Origin: Candidatus Geothermarchaeota archaeon
GTDB lineage: Archaea; Thermoproteota; Nitrososphaeria; Geothermarchaeales; JAUWBL01
DNA: 5,915 nucleotides
Direction: 5' to 3'
Assembly (NCBI GenBank): GCA_030601715.1
Contig: JAUWBL010000076.1
Location: 1 to 5,915 of the forward strand
Shown here one piece after another: positions 5,251 to 5,915 of the stretch; position 1 is the first letter of the stretch, and the number at the start of each line of letters is the position of its first letter. Both the position numbers and the translations under genes were made by a program. The notes under the pieces are model-generated. The model worked only from the letters and a program-made list of their open reading frames with translations. It made no database searches and had not been told where the DNA came from.

Positions 5251-5915
5251 TGTGAGGCCAGGCTGGCCACGAGAACGTCTTGAAACACTCTTCTTGTGTC
5301 CCCCATGACGTCTACGTCAAGATCGCTTACGTGCACAAGGATTGGAAGAGACGAGACGACCCACCCTATGGCCAGGCAGCTGCCTGTCGGCAGCTCCCTC
5401 GCTATGCTCTTTACTGTGGTCCCGTCGATGTCCGATATGCTGGAGACCATCTCGAGGTCTCTTTCGTTCTTGAAGCAAAACAGGAAAATGTTGTCGAGCT
5501 GTCTGAAGACGCGGTGGTCAAGCGCATCTGGCTGATTGGTCACGAAGATGACGAAGAGACCGAAGTGCCTCATCCTAGTTGTGAGGTCCCCCCAGTAGGT
5601 ATCACGAATGTATGTGTGGGCTTCCTCGGCGAAGAGGAAGAGGGGTGGTATGTGCCTTCTCTCAGCTAGCGACACGAGCTTACTCAGTATGACCTCAACG
5701 AGCAACTTCTTTCCCACCGAGCTCAGGTCGCGGATGACGAGTACAGAAACCTGCCCCGGTCTTACGAGAGATTCGACAGTCGTTGAATAAGACTTGTCGT
5801 CCGTTATGAATGGACACGACCCTAGCGACATGAGCCTGGAAACTATGGCGTCCTTCACCAGCATGTTTGAGACCGAGTGACTAGCCAGCCTTTCCAGGCG
5901 AGTCAGGCTAGGCAC
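5247..5915 (-). CDS. HerA/FtsK-like P-loop ATPase, C-terminal part (5' end outside window)
   Basis: The frame is open to the window edge, showing 222 residues of the C-terminal half of a HerA-type (DUF87-like) ATPase. Such proteins form hexamers that move double-stranded DNA; archaeal HerA works with the nuclease NurA in end resection. Visible parts, numbered from the edge, are a hydrophobic strand before IRDLS (61-65), the Walker B motif LFLFAEEAH (92-100, with Glu97-Glu98 as metal and catalytic acids), a possible arginine finger in TTRMRHFG (112-119), and the sensor strand IFVTNQPDALD (123-133). FRQLDNIFLFCF (137-148) and GSCLAIGW (178-185) follow as late strands of the fold. Walker A is not visible and must lie upstream, so the GTG at the edge is unlikely to be the true start. 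Several groups share this fold (HerA, VirB4-like and others); HerA-like is the best description, true HerA is not shown. No nurA is visible. The stop overlaps the lipid synthase stop by four bases. Confidence 0.8.
   Translation of the reverse strand: MPSLTRLERLASHSVSNMLVKDAIVSRLMSLGSCPFITDDKSYSTTVESLVRPGQVSVLVIRDLSSVGKKLLVEVILSKLVSLAERRHIPPLFLFAEEAHTYIRDTYWGDLTTRMRHFGLFVIFVTNQPDALDHRVFRQLDNIFLFCFKNERDLEMVSSISDIDGTTVKSIARELPTGSCLAIGWVVSSLPILVHVSDLDVDVMGDTRRVFQDVLVASLASH

Noticed and set aside
5280..5669. Plus-strand frame of 129 residues opposite the ATPase
   Set aside because: The minus strand here encodes the Walker B and sensor motifs of a HerA-like ATPase; the plus frame has no recognisable feature.

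Overview
The window looks like ordinary archaeal chromosome, probably euryarchaeal; Thermoplasmata or relatives are my best guess, held loosely. The evidence is a replicative family B DNA polymerase with archaeal motifs, a CDP-alcohol phosphatidyltransferase resembling archaeal archaetidylinositol phosphate synthases, a HerA/FtsK-like ATPase, short TATA-type promoters close to start codons, and few Shine-Dalgarno sites. Base composition is moderate, roughly half G+C by eye. I see no mobile element, CRISPR array, rRNA or tRNA, and no gene-free stretch longer than about 140 bases.

Left part (1-619): the 3' end of a membrane protein gene cut by the window edge runs rightward and meets, tail to tail with a 31-base overlap, a leftward gene for a 125-residue four-helix membrane protein. 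I recognise neither. A divergent promoter region (620-756) separates them from the next gene.

Centre (757-4357): a ureohydrolase of the agmatinase/arginase superfamily (303 residues) is followed by the family B DNA polymerase (874 residues). The polymerase has intact exonuclease and polymerase motifs, an apparently leaderless start, a Cys/His cluster in the palm/finger region and a PIP-box-like C-terminus. The two genes share a strand but have no obvious functional link, and the polymerase seems to have its own TATA element.

Right part (4366-5915): a leftward gene for a 68-residue putative zinc-binding protein ends 8 bases from the polymerase stop. It shares a very compact divergent promoter with the rightward phospholipid synthase. 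That gene ends in a CTAG that also supplies the stop codon of the leftward HerA-like ATPase, whose N-terminal part, including the Walker A motif, lies outside the window.

The genes do not form one pathway. They cover polyamine metabolism, DNA replication, lipid head-group synthesis and DNA translocation or repair. The notable features are compact: convergent gene ends nearly touching or overlapping, and an identical 14-base TATA-containing sequence in both divergent promoter regions. I found no convincing new multi-gene system. The best leads are the altered substrate loops of the ureohydrolase, the Cys/His cluster of the polymerase and the small zinc-binding protein.
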